A stretch of DNA of 50,000 nt from Nemertoderma westbladi (taxonomy: Eukaryota > Xenacoelomorpha > Nemertodermatida > Nemertodermatidae): the NCBI GenBank assembly GCA_032718475.1, contig JAUCBJ010009154.1:1-50000 (forward strand). Reading direction: 5' to 3'. The notes under the pieces were generated by a model that saw nothing but the letters and a program-made list of their open reading frames with translations, ran no database searches and had not been told where the DNA came from. A program made the position numbers and the translations under genes. Positions 31,801-41,400 of the stretch are shown here, piece after piece (position 1 is the first letter of the stretch; each line of letters opens with the position of its first letter).

Positions 31801-34800
31801 ATAGGCAGTTGTAAGTCGATAACAACACAACCGATATCTCTAATGATAGCATTAAAATAAAAGGAGACTGAAGTTAATTAATAACATTTAGTATTTAACT
31901 TTATAGTTTATGTTTGTCTAACAGGTGAGAGTCTCTAAATCTTCCAAGGAGCCGGCGAGTCCGGCATTCGGATACCCCAACTCCGGCTCCGGCGCATCCA
32001 CCACCTTCCATGACACCGACTCCGCCATATCCTGCCAACCGGTCTCCTCCGATCTGGATCACCCGGTCTCGGAAGGCGACACCGGCTGCCATGGTTGCAG
32101 CGGACGCAGCAGTGCCCATAGCGACCCGACCCCCTGCCGTCTGCCATCCAGCCAATACGACGCCATGTTCAAATCGCTGTCCAGCGGTTCACTAAGGTGA
32201 GTTTCCTTGTTCCAACGGTTCGTTAACTGTTCAGTTGAACCTCTTTAACCCGATGCTATTATTATTAGTTGTTTATCTACCAGGTTGCGTTCGTCTTCCG
32301 AATATACAATGATGTACGGAAAGTTAAAAAAGAAACGGACTAAAAGCGATACAACGCCAACAACAGCCGCTAGATATACCTCAAATAATGTTAGTTGATA
32401 TTTAGTGGCGTATTCGGTGGCCAATAGGAGCCAAAACAACTCTAACTTAATACTATCAAACTTATATGGGTAAACAAATGTGTGAATTTGAGATAAAGTT
32501 AACGTTGATTTTACGTTATTACTCTTAGATGCATGAAAAATAGCATACCGAGTAATTTTTGATTTCGGGAATGGAATATAATCGCATTCGGTTCAGCGTC
32601 TTGAAATTCGTATTAAATGTAGCCAATAGGCCACACTATTAGTTTTTAAATAACAACAATTTTGAAATTTTGAAACTTTTTTCATTAAAAGAAAGTAGGA
32701 TGTCAAGGAAACAACCCCCCCCCCCCCCCCCCCTCCCCAATGCTGCCAATGGTCTAAACACCCCCGTGCTTATCGGGTTAAGTCTCCGACTTTCCAAGTT
32801 TCTTTCCCTTACGTATTAGACTTTCCCATTATCCCAAGTAACAGAAGTCGTCCACATGCTCAAGCATACCATCCTTTGAGCTTATGCTCATCCGATCAGA
32901 GACTTGCTGAGGACTTTCAACGTTAACTGTCAAAATTGTGGTCTTTCTGGAGTTAATAAAAAGACCAACACTAGAAGCAGCCTGTTCTAATAAGCTGAAG
33001 AGCCGTTGGGCTCCCTCTAGTGATTCTGAGAGTACTCCTAAGTCATCAGCAAAGTCTAGATCAGTTAGGTACTTGGCAGGATTTCCTCGTCCTTTGGAGC
33101 AGTTCTAGTAACAAATTATAGTCGATATTGTAACACGTAGAATTGGTTAATTTCCTATGTTTGATGAGAATTGAGTGAAAAAAAATAAAATAGTTAGAGA
33201 ATTTAGTGACGGGGAAATTTCAAAATCGACAAACTGAGAAAAAGGTTGTTTTATTAAAAAGAAAGGGTCATGAATATCAGCCGTAAATATTGTTGTTTTT
33301 GTTTACACAAATATTATACGAGAATATTACAATACAGTTACTAGAATCGGGGGTAGTGATAATTTATAGGTTAGCGAAGGTGAGTGTAGGATGTCATGGA
33401 ATAGTCATGGTCAGTGTATAATGGCCATGAATATGGGTCACACAATGTATAGTACTTTTATATTAGGGGGGGGGGGGGGGGGGGGGGGGGTCACCGTGAA
33501 GGATACAATTTGGAGGTTTTTTATTTTTAATTTTATCTAATACAGAATTTTACGGTGATTTTAATGGGTCAATCTGCATCGCATTTTCAAAATCCGGCCC
33601 ATTATTCTGTAGAAACAATCCTCAGCTACAACCTCCCACAAAAAAATGAAATCCTTTAAGAAATGACGGAGTTGATTTTTAGTAAAAAAAAATAAGCACA
33701 TAAGTTTGAATTTCGCGCTAAACCATTTCCTATTGGTTAATATTTATTATGTCAATATAATAAATAACCAATTGGTTATAATCGATAATTAAGACATGTT
33801 CTAAGGTCTAAAAATGACGCTGAGTCCATTTTTGCAGTGATAATTACAAAATAGTTAAGAATTAGAGATATATTTAGTTATTTAAATATAGTTATTATAT
33901 TAACTAATAATTTTATTAAATTAGTGGAATATTTAAATCGCTGTATCTCAAAAACTAAAAGTCGTATAGCGATGCAGATTTTACCATTAAAATCATCGTA
34001 AAATTCTGTATTAGATAAAATTAAAGATAAAAAACGTCCAAATTTGACCCTGTACCACAGGAGATAGGATAATTATGATACGGAAATTAGAAAAATACAG
34101 CAAGTAATTACCGGTATGGACTCTCCAATAATCCGCGGTTGTGTTGGGGATTAGAAAACCAACGGAAATTAAATTCCAAATGGGTTCAACTATCTTACAT
34201 ATAAACTCCAGCTAACTATTACATTTGGGTTGAACTATCTTACATACAAACACCAGCTAACTATTACATTTGGGTTGAACTATCTTACATACAAACTCCA
34301 GCTAACTATTACATTTGGGTTGAACTATCTTACATACAAACTCCAGCTAACTATTACATTTGGGTTGAACTATCTTACATACAAACTCCAGCTAACTATT
34401 ACATTTGGGTTGAACTATCTTACATACAAACTCCAGCTAAGTATTACATTTGGGTTGAACTATCTTACATACAAACTCCAGCTAAGTATTACATTTGGGT
34501 TGAACTATCTTACATACAAACTCCAGCTAACTATTACATTTGTGTTGAACTATCTTACATACAAACTCCAGCCAACTATAACATTTGGGTTGAACTATCT
34601 TACACACAAACTCCAGCTAACTATTACATTTGGGTTGAACTATCTTACATACAAACTCCAGCTAACTATTACATTTGGGTTGAACTATCTTACATACAAA
34701 CTCCAGCTAACTATTACATTTGGGTTGACCTATCTTACATACAAACTCCAGCCAACTATTACATTTGGGTTGAATTATCTTACATACAAACTCCAGCTAA

Positions 34801-37800
34801 CTATTACATTTGGGTTGAACTATCTTACATACAAACTCCAGCTAACTATTACATTTAGATTGAACTATCTTACATACAAACTCCAGCCAACTATTACATT
34901 TGGGTTGAACTATCTTACATACAAACTCCAGCTAACTATTACATTTGGGTTGAACTATCTTACATACAAACTCCAGCTAACTATTACATTTAGATTGAAC
35001 TATCTTACATACAAACTCCAGCTAACTATTACATTTGGGTTGAACTATCTTACACACAAACTCCAGCTAACTATTACATTTGGGTTGAACTATCTTACAC
35101 ACAAACTCCAGCTAACTATTACATTTGGGTTGAACTATCTTACATACAAACTCCAGCTAACTATTACATTTGGGTTGAACTATCTTACATACAAACTCCA
35201 CCTAACTATTACATTTGGGTTGAACTATCTTACATACAAACTCCAGCTAAGTATTACATTTGGGTTGAACTATCTTACATACAAACTCCAGCTAAGTATT
35301 ACATTTGGGTTGAACTATCTTACACACAAACTCCAGCTAACTATTACATTTGGGTTGAACTATCTTACATACAAACTCCAGCTAACTATTACATTTGGGT
35401 TGAACTATCTTACATACAAACTCCAGCTAACTATTACATTTGGGTTGAACTATCTTACATACAAACTCCAGCTAACTATTACATTTGGGTTGAACTATCT
35501 TACATACAAACTCCAGCTAACTATTACATTTGGGTTGAACTATCTTACATACAAACTCCAGCTAACTATTACATTTGGGTTGAACTATCTTACATACAAA
35601 CTCCAGCTAACCGATTTTTGTGTTAACCGATTTTTGTGTTAACCGATTTTTGTGTTAACCGATTTTTGTGTTAACCGATTTTTGTGTTAACCGATTTTTG
35701 TGTTAACCGATTTTTGTGTTAACCGATTTTTGTGTTAACCGATTTTTGTGTTAACCGATTTTTGTGTTAACCGATTTTTGTGTTAACCGATTTTTGTGTT
35801 AACCGATTTTTGTGTTAACCGATTTTTGTGTTAACCGATTTTTGTGTTAACCGATTTTTGCGTTAACCGATTTTTGTGTTAACCGATTTTTGTGTTAACC
35901 GATTTTTGTGTTAACCGATTTTTGTGTTAACCGATTTTTGTGTTAACCGATTTTTGTGTTAACCGATTTTTGTGTTAACCGATTTTTGTGTTAACCGATT
36001 TTTGTGTTAACCGATTTTTGTGTTAACCGATTTTTGTGTTAACCGATTTTTGTGTTAACCGATTTTTGTGTTAACCGATTTTTGTGTTAACCGATTTTTG
36101 TGTTAACCGATTTTTGTGTTAACCGATTTTTGTGTTAACCGATTTTTGTGTTAACCGATTTTTGTGTTAACCGATTTTTGTGTTAACCGATTTTTGTGTT
36201 AACCGATTTTTGCGTTAACCGATTTTTGTGTTAACCGATTTTTGTGTTAACCGATTTTTGTGTTAACCGATTTTTGTGTTAACCGTTTTTTGTGTTAACC
36301 GTTTTTTGTGTTAACCGTTTTTTGTGTTAACCGATTTTTGTGTTAACCGTTTTTTGTGTTAACCGATTTTTGTGTTAACCGATTTTTGTGTTAACCGATT
36401 TTTGCGTTAACCGATTTTTGTGTTAACCGATTTTTGTGTTAACCGATTTTTGTGTTAACCGATTTTTGTGTTAACCGATTTTTGTGTTAACCGATTTTTG
36501 TGTTAACCGTTTTTTGTGTTAACCGTTTTTTGTGTTAACCGTTTTTTGTGTTAACCGATTTTTGTGTTAACCGTTTTTTGTGTTAACCGATTTTTGTGTT
36601 AACCGATTTTTGTGTTAACCGATTTTTGTGTTAACCGATTTTTGCGTTAACCGATTTTTGTGTTAACCGATTTTTGCGTTAACCGATTTTTGTGTTAACC
36701 GATTTTTGTGTTAACCGATTTTTGTGTTAACCGATTTTTGCGTTAACCGATTTTTGTGTTAACCGATTTTTGTGTTAACCGATTTTTGTGTTAACCGATT
36801 TTTGTGTTAACCGTTTTTTGTGTTAACCGTTTTTTGTGTTAACCGTTTTTTGTGTTAACCGATTTTTGTGTTAACCGTTTTTTGTGTTAACCGATTTTTG
36901 TGTTAACCGATTTTTGTGTTAACCGATTTTTGCGTTAACCGATTTTTGTGTTAACCGATTTTTGTGTTAACCGATTTTTGTGTTAACCGATTTTTGTGTT
37001 AACCGATTTTTGTGTTAACCGATTTTGTGTTAACCGTTTTTTGTGTTAACCGATTTTTGTGTTAACCGATTTTTGTGTTAACCGATTTTGTGTTAACCGT
37101 TTTTTGTGTTAACCGTTTTTTGTGTTAACCGATTTTTGTGTTAACCGATTTTTGTGTTAACCGATTTTTGTGTTAGCCGATTTTTGTGTTAACCGATTTT
37201 TGTGCAAGCCTGTTTACCATGTTTTAACTGTCGTTTCTTGTTTTGGTTCAGCCAATCTTCCTCTTTTCTTTACTAACATTCTTACAGAACTGTAATTACT
37301 TTTCGTCGGTAAAAAGGCAAAGGTCATTTGGTAAAAGGGCAATTTGTTTTATCTATATTTTTAGGTTGTTTATTTTCAAAAGGAAGTCATTTAATAAGTG
37401 TAATGCTGTAAAAAAAAAGAGAGCGACTTATTTATCCTCGGGCAAAAAAGTACCGTTATTTTATGTGGGATTATAAAGTATTCTTTATTAACCGCCCGGT
37501 TATTATTGACCCAGGACGGCCGCCGACTCCGCACCGACTCCGCCCGACTACGACCTCGGTTTAACTCCCGTTCCGACTCGCTACCCTCGGACTCGCAACC
37601 ATCGGACTCGGTACCCGAGGAGGACAGCGTGTTTACGGACAGCGACAAACCCGCAGCGCCTCTACCGGCCAAGTCTGGCCGCGCCCATCGCCGACCGCAC
37701 CCGCCCGCCCTCCCGAACGCCTACCCCGCGCCCCCCAACACCCAACCCACGCACTACGCGTCCCACTCCCACGAAGGCCGCGCCTTGGGTAACGTAGCAG

Positions 37801-37828
37801 AATGGCTCGCAAGAAACCACGATTACAC
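28196..37828 (+). CDS. DOK7-like PH-PTB adaptor gene, five phase-matched exons, 3' end outside window or alternative
   Basis: Exons 28196-28836, 29036-29819, 31925-32196, 32284-32389 and 37515-37828 join with matching phases (2, 0, 2, 0) and GT-AG borders, giving at least 705 codons. Vertebrate DOK7 has about 500 residues; it binds the receptor kinase MuSK through its PTB domain, dimerises through its PH domain, and organises the neuromuscular synapse. Here a PH domain (about 10-118) and an IRS-type PTB domain (about 120-228) are followed by a long, disordered tail. Tail tyrosines suggest docking sites: NPTY (417-420), YDAM (553), YTMM (573) and YPAP (671), the last matching the Crk-type Y-x-x-P. 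Read-through of exon 4 would end at TGA 32396-32398 (603 residues). The last donor predicts more exons downstream. Confidence 0.85.
29036..29819 (+). CDS. DOK7-like gene, exon 2: end of PTB domain and proline-rich tail
   Basis: The acceptor ttctctag (to 29035) adds one base to complete the split codon, giving LEILINRAKSLL, the closing helix expected of a PTB domain. Then follows a very GC-rich, Pro/Arg/Ser-rich stretch (residues about 230-325), an acidic Ser-rich part (FEDKLDDILEARSN, DSEYN-like), and NPTYALVVDD and RYVEVVSQTP around the likely phosphotyrosines. The exon ends with GAG at donor gtcagt, phase 0. GC content is far above that of its surroundings. The minus-strand frames here are by-products of the composition. 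Confidence 0.85.
29832..29853 (+). repeat. 22-base G tract 12 bases after the exon 2 donor
   Basis: Uninterrupted G run inside intron 2. G runs near 5' splice sites are known intronic splicing enhancers, and one this long may form a G-quadruplex in DNA or RNA. A second tract lies 22 bases after the exon 5 donor. Confidence 0.9.
30669..31096. repeat. 29-bp minisatellite, about 15 copies, palindromic unit (intron 2)
   Basis: Unit ACGTCCTGTGTGTAACACCA plus GCGTTACAC. Each unit carries GTGTGTAAC facing GTTACACAC, so every repeat can form a hairpin with a short loop. The first unit is almost fully self-complementary; later ones have GTCACAC or GTGATAC arms that weaken it. Lies in intron 2 of the DOK7-like gene. 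It resembles a CRISPR array at a glance but has no spacers. Confidence 0.95.
31925..32196 (+). CDS. DOK7-like gene, exon 3
   Basis: Acceptor ctaacag (31918-31924); enters in phase 0 directly from exon 2. Encodes a Ser/Pro/Gly-rich segment with several Cys and His residues (CHGCSG) and ends QYDAMFKSLSSGSLR. YDAM is a Y-x-x-M motif, a possible PI3-kinase SH2 site if phosphorylated (inference). Donor gtgagt at 32197, phase 2. Intron 2 before it is 2105 bp. Confidence 0.8.
32284..32389 (+). CDS. DOK7-like gene, exon 4 (alternative stop at 32396-32398)
   Basis: After a short 87-bp intron ending tctaccag, the exon completes the split Arg codon and reads LRSSSEYTMMYGKLKKKR, with a second Y-x-x-M motif (YTMM) beside a basic cluster. 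The donor gttagt at 32390 gives phase 0, exactly the phase that the next exon needs. If the donor is ignored, the frame reads three more codons and stops at TGA, so this may be an alternative terminal exon. Confidence 0.7.
32830..33105 (-). mobile_element. LINE fragment with FADD reverse-transcriptase motif (intron 4)
   Basis: The minus strand is open through DLDFADDLGVLSESLEGAQRL and GLFINSRKT to the FCYLG motif. This is the catalytic palm region (F/Y-A-D-D) of the same LINE family as the copy at 1975-2700; the ends of the two copies share long identical stretches (for example GGCAGGATTTCCTCG and AAGCATACCATCCTTTGAGC). Only about 280 bp are present, so it is dead. A 19-base C run (32715-32733) lies nearby. 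Confidence 0.85.
33466..33490. repeat. 25-base G homopolymer (intron 4)
   Basis: The longest homopolymer in the window. It lies immediately before the inverted-repeat element at 33507-34046. Confidence 0.95.
33507..34046. mobile_element. Inverted-repeat element, arms of about 80 bp (intron 4)
   Basis: CAATTTGGAGGTTTTTTATT and ATCTAATACAGAATTTTACG on the left are matched in reverse complement at about 33963-34046 (TGCAGATTTTACCATTAAAA, CGTAAAATTCTGTATTAGAT, ACGTCCAAATTTG). The interior is AT-rich and non-coding. MITE-like; target duplication not evident. Confidence 0.65.
34181..35611. repeat. 45-bp minisatellite, about 32 copies (intron 4)
   Basis: Unit: GGGTTGAACTATCTTACATA, CAAACTCCAGCTAACTATTA, CATTT. 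Copies are nearly identical; variants (GTATT for CTATT, TTACACAC, AGATTG, GCCAAC) recur in blocks, showing duplication of multi-unit segments. Because 45 is a multiple of three and the unit lacks a stop in one frame, a 470-codon frame stays open, but this is a repeat by-product. Confidence 0.97.
35606..37206. repeat. 16-bp minisatellite, about 100 copies (intron 4)
   Basis: Unit TTAACCGATTTTTGTG, starting directly where the 45-bp array ends (the shared CTAACC forms the junction). Variant units CCGTTTTTTG and TTTGCG occur in the same order in blocks beginning near 36283, 36507 and 36811, spaced by 14 and 19 units. The array therefore grew by copying blocks as well as single units. The last units have single-base deletions. 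Confidence 0.97.
37515..37828 (+). CDS. DOK7-like gene, exon 5
   Basis: Acceptor attgacccag (to 37514), phase 0, after a 5125-bp intron. Encodes an Arg-rich start, then repeated SDS motifs (SDSLPSDSQPSDSVPEEDS), a His/Pro-rich part with NAYPAPP (Y-x-x-P, a Crk/CrkL SH2-type site as used by DOK7), and GNVAEWLARNHDY before the donor gtgagt at 37829 (phase 2). GC content is high, as in exons 2 and 3 and unlike the introns. No following exon is identified within the window. Confidence 0.72.
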
Positions 37829-37850
37829 GTGAGTTAAACAGTTCTAGGGT

Positions 37851-37864
37851 GGGGGGGGGGGGGG
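37851..37864 (+). repeat. 14-base G tract 22 bases after the exon 5 donor
   Basis: Preceded by AGGGT, so the G-rich part starts at 37847. It matches the position of the G tract after exon 2. Confidence 0.9.
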
Positions 37865-38211
37865 TGGTCATAGTAACTAAATTATATTTTATATTTCTTC
37901 ACATTATATTTTTTAAACAAATTTACTAAATAGGATAACATTTAATGTAGACAGTTTCGGCACTTCATCCTACAGTATAACTCTAATTAGAATATACAGT
38001 ATACACGGTCACAAATAATTATAATACAATTAATAATTTAATATTATACGTGTACTTGAATATAATCTTCCAACACAATCAATAAAAGTCTGGTCTTAAA
38101 GATCCAAAATCCTAAAAGTAACTGCTCCTGTACCTTATCTCCTGTATTTTCCTTCACAATACGATCAAAATATTTCATACATTATTAACATTTAACCGTT
38201 AACCGTTATTT

Positions 38212-38302
38212 ATTGCCCGTAATCAGCTGTTATTTGCCCGTAATCAGCTGTTATTTGCCCGTAATCAGCTGTTATTTGCCCGTATTCAGCTGTTATTTGC
38301 TT
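38212..38302. repeat. 21-bp tandem repeat, about 4 copies
   Basis: Unit TTGCCCGTAATCAGCTGTTAT, near-identical copies with one TATT variant. Non-coding, probably intronic. Confidence 0.95.
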
Positions 38303-38432
38303 CGGGTTTCCCCTTACGACAGATTAATTTTCATTCCAACCAGATTCCCCACTATATATCATGCAATTGTTTCCCGGTTGTTTAGTTGTTTTTCCGGTTG
38401 TTTTTACCCGAGGAGTAGGCTCTCCTACTTCG

Positions 38433-41400
38433 AGGGTTAGAATTCACTAGGGTATTTTCACTCCCCGGTTAGAATTCACAAGGGTATTTTCACTCAAGGG
38501 TTAGAATTCACTAGGGTATTTTCACTCCCCGGTTAGAATTCACTAGGGTATTTTCACTCCCCGGTTAGAATTCGCATGGGGTATTTTCACTCCCCGGTTA
38601 GAATTCACTAAGGTATTTTCACTCCCCGGTTAGAATTCACAAGGGTATTTTCACTCCCCGGTTAGAATTCACTAAGGTATTTTCACTCCCCGGTTAGAAT
38701 TCACTAAGGTATTTTCACTCCCCGGTTAGAATTCACTAGGGTATTTTCACTCCCAGGTTAGAATTCACTAGGGTATTTTCACTCCCCGGTTAGAATTCAC
38801 TAGGGTATTTTCACTCCTTGGTTAGAATTCACTAAGGTATTTTCACTCCCAGGTTAGAATTCACTAGGGTATTTTCACTCCCCGGTTAAAATTCACTAAG
38901 GTATTTTCACTCCCCGGTTAGAATTCACAAGGGTATTTTCACTCCCCGGTTAGAATTCACTAAGGTATTTTCACTCCCCGGTTAGAATTCACTAAGGTAT
39001 TTTCACTCCCCGGTTAGAATTCACTAGGGTATTTTCACTCCCCGGTTAGAATTCACTAGGGTATTTTCACTCCCCGGTTAAAATTCACTAAGGTATTTTC
39101 ACTCCCCGGTTAGAATTCACAAGGGTATTTTCACTCCCCGGTTAGAATTCACTAAGGTATTTTCACTCTCCGGTTAGAATTCACTAGGGTATTTTCACCA
39201 CCCCGGTTAGAATTCACTAGGGTATTTTCACTCCCCGGTTAGAATTCACATGGGGTATTTTCACTCCCCGGTTAGAATTCACTAGGGTATTTTCACTCCC
39301 CGGTTAGAATTCACTAGGGTATTTTCACTCCTTGGTTAGAATTCACTAGGGTATTTTCACTCCCCGGTTAGAATTCACTAGGGTATTTTCACTCCCCGGT
39401 TAAAATTCACTAAGGTATTTTCACTCCCCGGTTAGAATTCACAAGTGTATTTTCACTCCCCGGTTAGAATTCACTAAGGTATTTTCACTCCCCGGTTAGA
39501 ATTCACTAGGGTATTTTCACTCCCCGGTTAGAATTCACTAGGGTATTTTCATTCCCCGGTTAGAATTCACAAGGGTATTTTCACTCCCAGGTTAGAATTC
39601 ACTAAGGTATTTTCACTCCCCGGTTAGAATTCACAAGGGTATTTTCACTCCCAGGTTAGAATTCACTAAGGTATTTTCACTCCCCGGTTAGAATTCACAA
39701 GGGTATTTTCACTCAAGGGTTAGAATTCACTAGGGTATTTTCACTCCCCGGTTAGAATTCACTAGGGTATTTTCACTCCCCGGTTAGAATTCGCATGGGG
39801 TATTTTCACTCCCCGGTTAGAATTCACTAGGGTATTTTCACTCCCAGGTTAGAATTCACTAGGGTATTTTCACTCCCCGGTTAGAATTCACTAGGGTATT
39901 TTCACTCCCCGGTTAAAATTCACTAAGGTATTTTCACTCCCCGGTTAGAATTCACAAGGGTATTTTCACTCCCCGGTTAGAATTCACTAAGGTATTTTCA
40001 CTCCCCGGTTAGAATTCACTAGGGTATTTTCACCACCCCGGTTAGAATTCACTAGGGTATTTTCACTCCCCGGTTAGAATTCACATGGGGTATTTTCACT
40101 CCCCGGTTAGAATTCACTAGGGTATTTTCACTCCCCGGTTAGAATTCACTAGGGTATTTTCACTCCTTGGTTAGAATTCACTAGGGTATTTTCACTCCCC
40201 GGTTAGAATTCACTAGGGTATTTTCACTCCCCGGTTAAAATTCACTAAGGTATTTTCACTCCCCGGTTAGAATTCACAAGTGTATTTTCACTCCCCGGTT
40301 AGAATTCACTAAGGTATTTTCACTCCCCGGTTAGAATTCACTAGGGTATTTTCACTCCCCGGTTAGAATTCACTAGGGTATTTTCACTCAAGGGTTAGAA
40401 TTCACTAGGGTATTTTCACTCCCCTGTTAGAATTCACTAGGGTATTTTCACTCAAGGGTTAGAATTCACTAGGGTATTTCCACTCCCCGCTTAGAATTCA
40501 CAAGGGTATTTTCACTCCCCGGTTAGAATTCACTAGGGTATTTTCACTCAAGGGTTAGAATTCACTAGGGTATTTTCACTCCCCGGTTAGAATTCACAAG
40601 GGTATTTTCACTCAAGGGTTAGAATTCACTAGGGTATTTCCACTCCCCGCTTAGAATTCACAAGGGTATTTCCACCCCCCGGTTAGAATTCGCATGGGGT
40701 ATTTTCACTCCCCGGTTAGAATTCACTAGGGTATTTTCACTCCCCGGTTAGAATTCACAAGGGTATTTTCACTCCCAGGTTAGAATTCACTAGGGTATTT
40801 TCACTCCCCGCTTAGAATTCATAAGGGTATTTTCACTCCCCGGTTAGAATTCACTAAGGTATTTTCACTCCTCGGTTAGAATTCGCATGGGGTATTTTCA
40901 CTCCCCGGTTAGAATTCACTAGGGTATTTTCACTCCCCGGTTAGAATTCACAAGGGTATTTTCACTCCCAGGTTAGAATTCACTAGGGTATTTTCACTCC
41001 CCGCTTAGAATTCACAAGGATATTTTCACTCCCCGGTTAGAATTCACTAAGGTATTTTCACTCCTCGGTTAGAATTCGCATGGGGTATTTTCACTCCCCG
41101 GTTAGAATTCACTAGGGTATTTTCATTCCCCGGTTAGAATTCACAAGGGTATTTTCACTCCCAGGTTAGAATTCACTAAGGTATTTTCACTCCCCGGTTA
41201 GAATTCACAAGGGTATTTTCACTCCCCGGTTAGAATTCACTAAGGTATTTTCACTCCCCGGTTAGAATTCACTAGGGTATTTTCACCACCCCGGTTAGAA
41301 TTCACTAGGGTATTTTCACTCCCCGGTTAGAATTCACATGGGGTATTTTCACTCCCCGGTTAGAATTCACTAGGGTATTTTCACTCCCCGGTTAGAATTC

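Noticed and set aside
34230-35642. 470-codon open frame
   Set aside because: Translation of the 45-bp minisatellite; the unit is a multiple of three, so the frame stays open. No start context, domain or splice evidence, and it lies in an intron.
35606-37206. Telomere-like repeat (TTAACC units)
   Set aside because: The unit is a 16-mer TTAACCGATTTTTGTG, not a short telomeric TTAGGG-type repeat, and it is flanked on both sides by gene sequence.
37515-37828. Splicing exon 3 (ends 32196) straight to 37515
   Set aside because: Phases do not match: it yields a frame of different composition ending at a stop. Inserting the small exon 32284-32389 restores phase at both joints.
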